A DNA stretch of 64,000 nt from Parietichytrium sp. I65-24A (taxonomy: Eukaryota > Sar > Bigyra > Thraustochytrida > Thraustochytriidae), in assembly GCA_012862575.1 (NCBI GenBank), contig BLSF01000002.1, positions 620,001 through 684,000 of the forward strand, in the 5' to 3' direction. Below are positions 56,597 through 64,000 of the stretch, in pieces; positions within the stretch are counted from its first letter, which is position 1; the number at the start of each line of letters is the position of its first letter. A program made the translations under genes and the position numbers. Under the pieces are notes generated by a model, which made no database searches, was not told the DNA's origin, and was given only the letters and a program-made list of their open reading frames with translations.

Positions 56597-58561
56597 ATGG
56601 GTGCAGGGGCATCAACCGCGCCTCACTCGCCGGGGTCACCGTCGATGTCTAAATTCGCAAGGTCCAGGTCAATATTGGCGACGCCCATCCGGTCGATGAC
56701 CAGCAAAGCAATTTTTCGAAGTAATACAACGTATAAAGCAGACAGAGCACTGGAAAATGGCGTGCAAAATAAGAAATGGAGCACAACGGAGCGAAAACTT
56801 TGCGCGAAGGAGGGTGTGACAGAGAGAGACAAAATTCTCCGCTGGAAGTACTGGTCCAGCTCGATGCTCAGAGTGCTGGAGTTCCTAGATCTTTATGATG
56901 TTGCGCAGCTGGGAGCTGTGAGCAAAGAGTGGACGAGGATTGCAAACCGCTTCATGCGCGATTACGAACCGAGTTTGCCCAAGAACGAGCTTGATTGGAT
57001 CAAAGCACAAGTTGAGCAGAATACATCCTTCTTCGAAAAGTCAATGATCACAATACTAAGTCGGGTCATCATAAATGAATCAGATGCCGAGATAGGTGTC
57101 AGGCCCCTGCAGGAGATCGGGGAGGTGCAAGATTTGCAGCAAAGAATCAGGCATCATCGAGGTCACTATGCCACATACCCCGCGCTGGCCATGCAGCTAC
57201 TTAGCAGCTTGGGGAAAGCAAACGAGACGTCCAGAATTCACGAACTCACGTTCAGATGCAAACACAATCAGAGAAGGAGGTTGGTTGCAAGTACAACATT
57301 CTTGGAAATCGCCCTCGAGTTTGTCAGGCGGATCTTTGATCATATTAAAAATCCATTGGAAGAGTCAAAAACGAAACTCACGGAAGCCATAGAATCGGTG
57401 TTAGACAGGGAGGCAGAGAGGTTTATTCAGACCAGAGATGATGTAGATGGTCGAACAGTCTCCATGTACGGCATCCTCGAGTCTGACCTCTTGGAAAACA
57501 TCATGGACTACCAAGCGTCTATCGAAAGAAAAGTGAATATTTTACAGAAAGAGCTGCGCTCGCAACTTGACCCCGTCATTCACGAGAAACAAATAGACCT
57601 GGACAAGGCGACAAAAGACCAGACGGATTTCAGCCTAGAGCTTTCGGACAAGGATGCGTGCTGGGGAGAGCTGCGTATGCTCTTTGAAAAGCATCGCGAG
57701 TACTTCTTCAAAGCATTTTTCCAGTCCTATCTCGAAGCGGACATCATGAATGCTACCTTATCAGAAAACTATACACAAGGCGTGATGACAAGGGTTCGCA
57801 CTCACCTGGACGCCTCCAATCCACCAGTCCGAATTGAGGTTCCGTACCATGTCCTCATAGGAATTCTTGACGAAAATCCGGCGGATACCGAGATACAGAC
57901 CGCATATATCCAGAAATCGAATGGATATTTGGAAGCAAAGTTTCCAGGATTGCCCAGTTACGAAGCACTTTTGGCGGTGCAAACGGAGATCGACCGGTAT
58001 CTGGACTTTTATATTGACCAGCACTCTGAAAGTGAATTGAACACGCAAAAGAGGTTGGGAACGCCAGACCTCACTAGCCCGCTGCCTGCATCGAAAAAGA
58101 ATTTGCTGGAAGCAGAGGAAGGTTGGCTTGTGGAACACCTACTTCAAGTATACATGGCCGACGAAGTCGTGGCTGACCAGCCAGGTGAGGTGGATCAGTG
58201 GAGATCCGTTTTTAAGGACTACTGCATGAGGCAGTATTTGTACCATGCTTTGCAAAAGGAAAATGCAAACCGAGCTTTAAGTTATGCGCCCCGAGGAACC
58301 CTTGTTCTTCCACCAGAAAGACGAAGGGAGCACATCAAGGGATTGGCGATGGCCCTTCGTGACGCCTTGAAGCGCGACTTTGGAACAGTATTGGACCTGC
58401 CACAGGAGTCCAGAATTTTCTTCGAGAATGTGTTGTCCAATGACGACTATGTGAAAGCTGTAATCTCGATGTCACTCCGGTGCTTGGTTGAAATTTTAGA
58501 AGGCAAGCGAAAGAAGATGGCCGAGTTTGAGAAAGAGCGCCGGAAATCGGATCTCGACTGA
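56597..58561 (+). CDS. Putative N-myristoylated, F-box-like protein, unknown function
   Basis: A 654-aa soluble protein. It begins MGAGASTAPHS, a good fit to the N-myristoylation consensus (Gly2, small residues, Ser6), so it may be tethered to a membrane. A stretch at about 95-125 (SSSMLRVLEFLDLYDVAQLG then AVSKEWTRIANRF) resembles an F-box: Leu-rich helix, DL-x-D, then VSKEW as in many F-box sequences. If so, it could be the substrate receptor of an SCF-type ubiquitin ligase. The remaining 500 residues are alpha-helical, rich in Glu/Lys/Leu, with a possible coiled coil at about 300-350. I recognise no C-terminal repeat such as LRR or WD40. Basic and Ser-rich residues at 14-50 could add membrane or lipid contact. 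Single exon; divergent from xylulokinase across 1.9 kb. Confidence 0.78.
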   Translation: MGAGASTAPHSPGSPSMSKFARSRSILATPIRSMTSKAIFRSNTTYKADRALENGVQNKKWSTTERKLCAKEGVTERDKILRWKYWSSSMLRVLEFLDLYDVAQLGAVSKEWTRIANRFMRDYEPSLPKNELDWIKAQVEQNTSFFEKSMITILSRVIINESDAEIGVRPLQEIGEVQDLQQRIRHHRGHYATYPALAMQLLSSLGKANETSRIHELTFRCKHNQRRRLVASTTFLEIALEFVRRIFDHIKNPLEESKTKLTEAIESVLDREAERFIQTRDDVDGRTVSMYGILESDLLENIMDYQASIERKVNILQKELRSQLDPVIHEKQIDLDKATKDQTDFSLELSDKDACWGELRMLFEKHREYFFKAFFQSYLEADIMNATLSENYTQGVMTRVRTHLDASNPPVRIEVPYHVLIGILDENPADTEIQTAYIQKSNGYLEAKFPGLPSYEALLAVQTEIDRYLDFYIDQHSESELNTQKRLGTPDLTSPLPASKKNLLEAEEGWLVEHLLQVYMADEVVADQPGEVDQWRSVFKDYCMRQYLYHALQKENANRALSYAPRGTLVLPPERRREHIKGLAMALRDALKRDFGTVLDLPQESRIFFENVLSNDDYVKAVISMSLRCLVEILEGKRKKMAEFEKERRKSDLD

Positions 58562-58862
58562 TATGTGAAAAGCTTGATGCATCAGAGATTTGACGGCGCT
58601 AATCACAATTGAATGCGAGAAAAATGGCCGTATCGTGTCTTCGTGTTGAATGTTTAAATCGCTTCGCAAGCTTCATCAACTCTCGTCCATTCTTCGTGAT
58701 GATTTATTACCTGCTTCTCCATTTATAAACAAAGATCTAAGGGCTTGTAAAAATGTGTTGCACATGCAACGATCGATTTATTTGAATTTGATGATCTGAG
58801 TTTTCGGAGACGATGGGCAGACAAAAGATGCCCGACGAAAAAGATGGGAGCAAAACATATTG
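58562..58862. other. Convergent intergenic region
   Basis: Short 300-bp stretch between the 3' ends of the F-box-like gene (plus) and ZW10 (minus). Nothing beyond probable 3' UTRs is seen. Confidence 0.6.
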
Positions 58863-61325
58863 TCAATAGTCGTAATTCTCGGTGGGGAACAAGAGTGCAA
58901 CGAGGCCCCGAATCTGTTGTGGGGAAAGCGCATGCAGGTTGCCGCTCGTTACCATGTCACGGAAGACATCAATGGAGATGAACCGTTCAAGCGCGGTGCA
59001 CACCTGAGTCAGAGCCAAGATATTCGGGGCGCATTTAACAGCGCGGTCTTGGCACAGTTCAATGATCGGCGCTGAGAGAACGTCTTTGAAAGCGCTCAAG
59101 ATTTCTAGTAAGCTCTTGACATCGTTTGGCGAAAGAGGCTCTTGTGGCCCGCTGACGTGTAAGGTAAAGTAGTCAACTGCATGTGCGAGGAGACCGTTTC
59201 CCAACGCCACTATGGCGTCTTTGTACACACTGCGTGATAGCAAGCCACGCCAGTCCCGCTCTGTTTGGCAATACAAGTCTGAGCAGCGTGCAGTGCGGTC
59301 GGCAACCGACCTCAGCAATTTGCTACAAGCGCTTGAACGTTGTGTTTGGGGATCCGCAGCTTGGTCCGTGGGTTCAGGGGACCGCCCGCGGTCTTCGAAG
59401 CCCGACCCAAAAGCCTTGTGTGAAATCATTTCGAGCTGCAACGCCGTTTGCTCATTCAGATACGTAGCCGCAGTCTCACGATAAAGTGGAACCAGGTCAA
59501 CGGTCACAATTAATTTTGCGAGAGCGACTGGGAATTTGCTCTTGTAAAGATACCCAATGAGAACTAAGTGATGTGCGATAAAGATACAGTCGTTGTGAAA
59601 CAAGAATGATGTTCTCGAAGACTCCTTGTTTTTGAGCTCTTTTTCGTAGACCTTCGGAACGAGGAGGCGAAACAGCTCAAAGATATCTCTGCAGGTCTGA
59701 AACAAAAGAAACGCGAGTTGCCCCTCCGAGGTAGCTGCAGAGCTTGTTGCATGGACTGCCTCGTCCATTGCCGTGAAAGCAAGCTGTGCAATATCACGAG
59801 CACAGCTCGAAACACGCAAGTCCTCCACCCTGAACAGTCCACTGGAAGCGTCGTCTCCTCGAAGAGTGGACCGCAATCCGGCGAAGGCTGGTTGCTCGGC
59901 AAGAGACGAAGATGTCACAATGGCAGAACTGAAATAGTCTTGTAAAATGAGCTCTCTCGCCTGGTGGAGAAGGTCCGCTCTACGTTTCTGTGCCAAGTAC
60001 AATTCTGTATCCCCCAAAAACGCTTCGAGAACCTTGGCCGATTCCTGGAATAGGCCTGCTTCGCAGAGCGAGTTCTCCGTGTTGCGAGCTACCAGTGCGA
60101 TGCTCTGGTAAGACGCCAAACCGGAAACTTCACGCGGAAGAGCGTCGATGAGAACCCGGAGCAAGCCCTCCGCCAGCGCGCTAGGTGGCTCCTCCTTCTG
60201 CGAAGATGCCCGCTCAGTGCCCCTCGAGTCCGCGCTGCGAAAGAGCCGCTCTTGCGTCTCCCGCTTCAGCTGAGCCAGGTGAACTGCCCCCCAAACTGAA
60301 TTAAACAAAACACTCATCCATTGCGCACTGGAGTCCACGACGTACTTTTCGATGAATTGAAATACATGAAGGATGTTCTCGAACACGGCCTCGGCATGGA
60401 CGATCGGATCGGTCCAAGAATTTTCCCCATCCTCGTCTGAATACACCACCTCAAGTGTGTGTGACGTGTCTTTGGAGTAGGTCTTGATTTCGCAGGGTAC
60501 TTTAGACGCGAACAATGGCAGCAGGACCGAGGAGAATAAATCTGGTCCAAAGGACGACGAGCTGACGCTAGACTTGAGTGCCCCAATCTTGTCGAGCGTT
60601 TCTAAAGCCTGGAGCAGGATGGGCTCATTCGTTGCCGATTCCGAAACAACAATTTTGGACTTTTCAATGACAAAGGCGACATGAGAGAGTTCGTCTGCAG
60701 CAGCAATAAGTTTGGCTTTCTTTCTTCGCACGTGAATTCGGACTGCTCTGTACACCTTGGACTCCACAAAATCGTCCATGTGTTTGGTGAGGTTGTCAAG
60801 AAGGTCCTCAATATCCTTGATCTCACTCGCCGCATTCTTCAGAGCGCCTTGCTCGATTTGATCATCAAGGCCTTCCAGCTTCTTTTGCACGGATTGCAGC
60901 ACCTCCAGCGTCTTGACCATATTTTCCAGTCGCTGAAGCTGCGCCCGGACCCGTTTCCTCTCCGCCTCATAATGCGTTGCCATCCCCTCCGCGGACGACA
61001 CTCCTGCGGCGTCTCTCAGCGCCGCGTTTAGCTCTTCTCGTAGCCGTTTCAGCTGCAGTCCAACCTCCTGCGAGCACGCAAATGATCCGGCGTATTCCGG
61101 ATGGTGCCCAGCTAGGACATCTTGCAGCGATGACTTGGTCGCGCTCATCCTCGTCTCGAGTGCCTCGAGCATTTGATCCCACTCTCCCACCGAGACAGGA
61201 CCATCTTCGCGGCCATCACTCACTCCGCGCAGGAGCTCTGACGCGTTCGACCAGCCTCCAACGCTGCGTGCGCTGCCTGGCGACCCGCTCGCGTGCATCT
61301 CCGCCGCTGGATTATTATTCTCCAT
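58863..61325 (-). CDS. ZW10: ZW10 / Dsl1-family tethering and kinetochore protein
   Basis: An 820-aa homologue of ZW10 (Dsl1 family), which acts in the NRZ/Dsl1 complex that tethers Golgi-to-ER vesicles and, in animals, in the RZZ kinetochore complex. Matching segments: the N-terminal helical heptad region (GEWDQMLEALETRMSATKSS), the FLFHNDCIFIAHHLVLIGYL segment near 620, which resembles the human NNCMYIAHHLLTLG, then VTVDLVPLYRETAATYL, and the C-terminal LSPQQIRGLVALLF resembling human SSEVKALIRALF. Size is near the human 779 aa. A good splice acceptor (TTGTTTTGCTTCCAG) lies just before the frame, so the in-frame codons from 61391 down to about 61360 are probably intron and a short 5' exon may be missing. 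I start at Met 61325 as the first safe Met. An acidic/Ser-rich N-terminal extension precedes the homologous part. Confidence 0.88.
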   Translation of the reverse strand: MENNNPAAEMHASGSPGSARSVGGWSNASELLRGVSDGREDGPVSVGEWDQMLEALETRMSATKSSLQDVLAGHHPEYAGSFACSQEVGLQLKRLREELNAALRDAAGVSSAEGMATHYEAERKRVRAQLQRLENMVKTLEVLQSVQKKLEGLDDQIEQGALKNAASEIKDIEDLLDNLTKHMDDFVESKVYRAVRIHVRRKKAKLIAAADELSHVAFVIEKSKIVVSESATNEPILLQALETLDKIGALKSSVSSSSFGPDLFSSVLLPLFASKVPCEIKTYSKDTSHTLEVVYSDEDGENSWTDPIVHAEAVFENILHVFQFIEKYVVDSSAQWMSVLFNSVWGAVHLAQLKRETQERLFRSADSRGTERASSQKEEPPSALAEGLLRVLIDALPREVSGLASYQSIALVARNTENSLCEAGLFQESAKVLEAFLGDTELYLAQKRRADLLHQARELILQDYFSSAIVTSSSLAEQPAFAGLRSTLRGDDASSGLFRVEDLRVSSCARDIAQLAFTAMDEAVHATSSAATSEGQLAFLLFQTCRDIFELFRLLVPKVYEKELKNKESSRTSFLFHNDCIFIAHHLVLIGYLYKSKFPVALAKLIVTVDLVPLYRETAATYLNEQTALQLEMISHKAFGSGFEDRGRSPEPTDQAADPQTQRSSACSKLLRSVADRTARCSDLYCQTERDWRGLLSRSVYKDAIVALGNGLLAHAVDYFTLHVSGPQEPLSPNDVKSLLEILSAFKDVLSAPIIELCQDRAVKCAPNILALTQVCTALERFISIDVFRDMVTSGNLHALSPQQIRGLVALLFPTENYDY

Positions 61326-61391
61326 CACCGCGTCCAAGTCTTTGAGCGTCTCTTCTGGAAGCAAAACAAAGCACGGTGTCAATGCAACCAA

Positions 61392-62429
61392 ACGGACCCG
61401 ATCCCACTAGTCGCCTGCTGCTCGTGGCTCTCGCGGCTTCGACCAGGGAGTTGAGATTCGCGTGAATTGTAGATTGTAGATTGTTGATTGTAGTTGCGGG
61501 ATGGCTGACGGCAAGATTGTGAATCACAGAGTATGTGCTGCTCGAGATCGTAAACAGCGGAATCAATCGCGCTGTAAGGAAGCACCTGTTCGGAGCGATC
61601 TAGTGCTCAAGGACTGCGAGTACATACGCGTTGCCTTGGCATACGCACTATTCACTGTTCACTGTTCACTATTCACTATTTCGTATGTTTCACAGATTTC
61701 CACAGTCTATCAAAGCGTTGGTGGCGGACTCTGAGATCTCTGAGACGAAGTTGTCCAAATGATTGTAGCGCAACTGTTTGGTTTGATTTTAAATGGCAAA
61801 GCCGCGTGGAATATTCCTTTTTGTTCTCCCAGTGACGCCTATGGATATCTACTTCGCTGGGTAAACCCCTCCACTTTCGGTTCCCCTCTGGAGAACCGCG
61901 ACGATGACCTTGGCGGTTCCATCTCGATGCGACATGTGGTTACCATAAACGTTAATTCAATCGGCTTAGCTGCTGGCTAGGCAGCGACGGTATGCCGCAT
62001 TACGCGCGCATGACGAGGACCGTGCAGTAGCCTCGCTCCTACCAAGCTGTAAACAAATCCTAACAGTCCCTACTGGAGGGATTGTGTACGCGGCGAAACC
62101 ACCGCGCGGTCCTTACTGTGTGTGGAGTACCATAAAACCTAGCGATCTCCTCGCTCTAGCTCCTTCCCTTCTTCTCTTTCTCAGGCGCGAGGAAGAGGAA
62201 GAGGACAGCGCGGAGAAAGGCACTGGAGAGCACTCTGCATCGAGGAAGTGGCGGTTTTAGCAAGCCGCCACGACTCCTCGGCAAGGAGTTCGGCGTGTTG
62301 TTTCTTTGTTTGTTTGGTTTGTTCGTCAGAGGTCTTTGTTCTTTGTTCTCTGGTCTTTGGTCTTTGGCAGTGCAGCGCAGAAGTGTCAGAGTAGGGTGAG
62401 TGAGAGGTGGGTGGGGGTGGACGTGAAAT
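61392..62429. other. Divergent promoter between ZW10 and the macro-domain gene
   Basis: No separate gene is supported. A ZW10 5' exon may lie here. It holds short repeats (ATTGTAGATTGTAGATTG near 61466-61484; ACTGTTCACTGTTCACTATT near 61653-61677) and TTTGTTCTTTGTTC/GTCTTTG units near 62332-62366. Confidence 0.5.
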
Positions 62430-63541
62430 ATGGCGAAACGCGCACTGCTGGGGCGCGTGGTGTACTCGGACAGGGGCAGTGGCAAGTACAAGTGCGGCGT
62501 GGTACTGCCGGACGGCAAGATTTGGCACGCGCAGGAAGGGACGTTCGGCAGCACGCTGGATTGGCTAGAAGCAGCGCCGTTTCAAGATGGGAAGCAAGAG
62601 ATGATGCCGATGGAGGTGAGTCGCTTTTGGCGAGACCGTGTTCGTCGATGTGGATGTGGATGTGGGTGTGGGTGTGGATATGGTTGAAGTTGACTGACGG
62701 ACCATTTTGGCGGTTTCAGGAAATGGCGCGGCAGGCTGCTGAAACACAGCAGCATCCAGATATTGGGTTGGAAACAATGACACGAGGACGGCGGCGGTCA
62801 AGGTCCGTTCAAAATGCCTCCAGCCCTACTCTTTCACAAGACTCTGTCTGGATCCTGCAAACCCTCGATGATGAATGGGAGAAATGGCGCGGGGAATTCG
62901 ATGAGGCAAGCGAAGAGAGAGATGACAAGTGCGGTAGCACCTTTGTGATGTCCACAAGGCTGGTGTTTGGAACGAAATGTAAGAAAATATGCCTCTTTCG
63001 GGGAAATCCGGGCCTGCTACAAGCTGACGCTATATTGCGTTCGGTTGGGCCAAGCCTTGTAGAGACGAATCGCGGCAAATTTTGGGACTTGGCGCTTGCA
63101 CGCGCTGGTATTCGGCTTATGCTTACGTGTGAAAACTATCTCGTTCAAGAGAAGACGAGGAGCTTGGAAACGGGCACGATTGTGGTAACTCCTGGTTTTG
63201 ACCTCTCCTGCAAATACATTTTTCACGCTGTCTCTCCTCCTGCTGCGCTCGACATCCCGAAACTTGAAAACTTGTACAAAAACGCTTTTCAGCAAGCTGC
63301 CGAAGAAGGAGTCGATTCTCTGGTTGTCTGCTTTCTTGGAGATCAGAACTTTTGTTCCACCCAAGATTCAGCTCAAGCACTCGTTCAGGTGATGCGCGAG
63401 GAATGTCAAAATCTGGAAACCACGCTCTGGGGGCTGGAGCGTGTTGTCCTCGCCTGTTATTCAGAGGAAGACTTTGCCATTCTGCGCAAAACTATCGCCG
63501 ATGCTGCCGAGCACACGTCGCTCTTTTCTTTCCAACCTTAG
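62430..63541 (+). CDS. Divergent macro-domain protein (one intron)
   Basis: Exon 1 is 62430-62615 (62 codons), the intron is 62616-62719 (104 bp, GTGAGT...TTTCAG, phase 0), and exon 2 is 62720-63541; the product is 335 aa. The C-terminal half is a macro domain (ADP-ribose-binding fold): ICLFRGNPGLLQADAILRSV, ALARAGIRLMLTCENYLV, ETGTIVVTPGFDLSCKYIFH and AVSPP, then GVDSLVVCFLGD. Family knowledge says macro domains bind or hydrolyse ADP-ribose. The usual Asn-rich NAAN motif after VDAIV is replaced here by RSVGPS, so hydrolase activity is doubtful, while the helix start and the GTIVVTPG strand are kept. Exon 1 encodes a different, Gly/Lys-rich small segment (GRVVYSDRGSGKYKCGVVL). The intron is made of GTGGAT-type repeats, so reading through it gives a run of Cys-Gly. 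It is divergent from ZW10. Confidence 0.87.
62640..62687 (+). repeat. GTGGAT/GTGGGT repeat inside the intron
   Basis: Short tandem units of TGTGGA and TGTGGG occupy much of the intron of the macro-domain gene. Directly visible. Confidence 0.8.
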
Positions 63542-63740
63542 AGTTTAGAAATAGTAGTAGAGATAGAGCTAGTAAAAATTGTGCACATGAAGGCTTTGGT
63601 TTGTTGATTGTTTCACACTGTGCCCGTGAAACTCTACTGTTCGTGTGCAAACATTCGAAGAAGACCAGGACGAATCTGCGATGAATATGAAAGAAACTTG
63701 TTTCTTTTTGGTGTTGCACGTTATAAAAAAAAAGGGAGAA

Positions 63741-64000
63741 TCAGTTAGAATTTACAAGTGCTTCAGAAAATTCTGGAGCATCAAGGGTGATCAAGTTGTG
63801 CATAGGCATTTTCGTCGGCTGCCAAGCGACTTTGTCTCCCAAGGACACCAGCGCAGGTACGAGGATGGTGTTAAGCACAAAAATATCTACAAGAACCGAG
63901 GTAGACAACAACCAGCCACTCTGGTCCAACATGGTTTGGTCGCTCAAAAGTAATCCGCAAAATACGGAGACCATGATGCATCCGGCAGCTGTGATAGTAG
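63741..64000 (-). CDS. MMPL/RND-type membrane transporter, C-terminal end (partial)
   Basis: The 3' end of a minus-strand gene that continues beyond the right edge; stop at 63741-63743. The visible 85 codons read TITAAGCIMVSVFCGLLLSD, QTMLDQSGWLLSTSVLVDIF, VLNTILVPALVSLGDKVAWQ and PTKMPMHNLITLDAPEF. This matches the last two helices of MMPL-family (RND superfamily) transporters, where a GLLxSD... segment is followed by LVDxFVxRTxLVPALxSLxGxxxWWP and then MP. Here WWP is WQP. The family moves lipids or other hydrophobic compounds; substrate here is unknown. The N-terminal bulk lies outside the window. Confidence 0.82.
   Translation of the reverse strand, partial: TITAAGCIMVSVFCGLLLSDQTMLDQSGWLLSTSVLVDIFVLNTILVPALVSLGDKVAWQPTKMPMHNLITLDAPEFSEALVNSN

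Noticed and set aside
11427-61325. A functional cluster of cell-cycle and DNA-repair genes (CKS1, XPA, SCC2, ZW10)
   Set aside because: They lie on both strands, are separated by unrelated genes and have their own promoters; clustering looks accidental.
61326-61391. ZW10 start at 61391
   Set aside because: The codons before about 61360 coincide with a pyrimidine-rich splice acceptor, so they are probably intron; Met 61325 was preferred.
62616-62687. Continuation of the first macro-domain exon into Cys-Gly repeats
   Set aside because: The segment starts with a consensus GTGAGT donor and is made of GTGGAT repeats; splicing to TTTCAG at 62719 gives a coherent protein.
1-64000. CRISPR array, tRNA or rRNA genes, transposons or virus-like elements
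   Set aside because: Repeats seen are microsatellites with no spacers, no cloverleaf or rRNA signature was recognised by eye, and no transposase, reverse transcriptase, integrase or capsid-like protein is encoded.

Overview
This window is nuclear DNA from a gene-dense, intron-poor microbial eukaryote. The proteins are eukaryotic (cohesin loader SCC2, listerin, XPA, ZW10, CKS1, DNMT2/TRDMT1, type 1 methionine aminopeptidase, P4-ATPase). Most coding regions are single exons of 1-6 kb. Three genes have one short GT-AG intron each (76, 89 and 104 bp). A LamG-containing class C-type 7TM receptor, a bacterial-style GH20 protein and the intron poverty suggest a stramenopile, perhaps a labyrinthulomycete (thraustochytrid). 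That placement is an inference from gene content; no marker gene fixes it.

Layout. 0-6 kb: an unrecognised minus-strand gene, a single-pass membrane protein, then about 3 kb with no supportable gene. 6-11 kb: a large chimeric receptor (signal peptide, LamG, cadherin-like, scarf-like, 7TM). 11-19 kb: CKS1, a phosphotriesterase-related protein that has lost its metal ligands and gained a zinc finger, a C2H2 protein whose reading frame is cut by an in-frame TAA near its natural start, DNMT2, and methionine aminopeptidase 1. 19-28 kb: a C2/coiled-coil/WW-repeat protein and a P4-ATPase flippase with a very long cytosolic insert, then a promoter-like region packed with TGACG cores. 28-35 kb: a small basic protein, XPA, a spliced MATE transporter, and a membrane-anchored metzincin-like protease. 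35-49 kb: listerin (LTN1), SCC2/Nipped-B, and a coiled-coil protein. 49-64 kb: a GH20 glycosidase, a tiny two-helix membrane protein (tentative), xylulokinase, a putative myristoylated F-box-like protein, ZW10, a spliced macro-domain protein, and the 3' end of an MMPL/RND-type transporter that runs off the right edge.

The genes do not form a pathway or operon. Several act in genome maintenance and cell division (CKS1, XPA, SCC2, ZW10), others in protein quality control and maturation (LTN1, MetAP1), transport (P4-ATPase, MATE, MMPL) or carbohydrate use (GH20, xylulokinase). Their proximity looks accidental. No transposon, virus-like element, tRNA, rRNA or CRISPR array was recognised. Intergenic DNA is rich in microsatellites and in short GTAC-, CTAG- and GAATTC-based palindromes. 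A recurring element close to TACTCACAGTCAGT lies near several gene starts.
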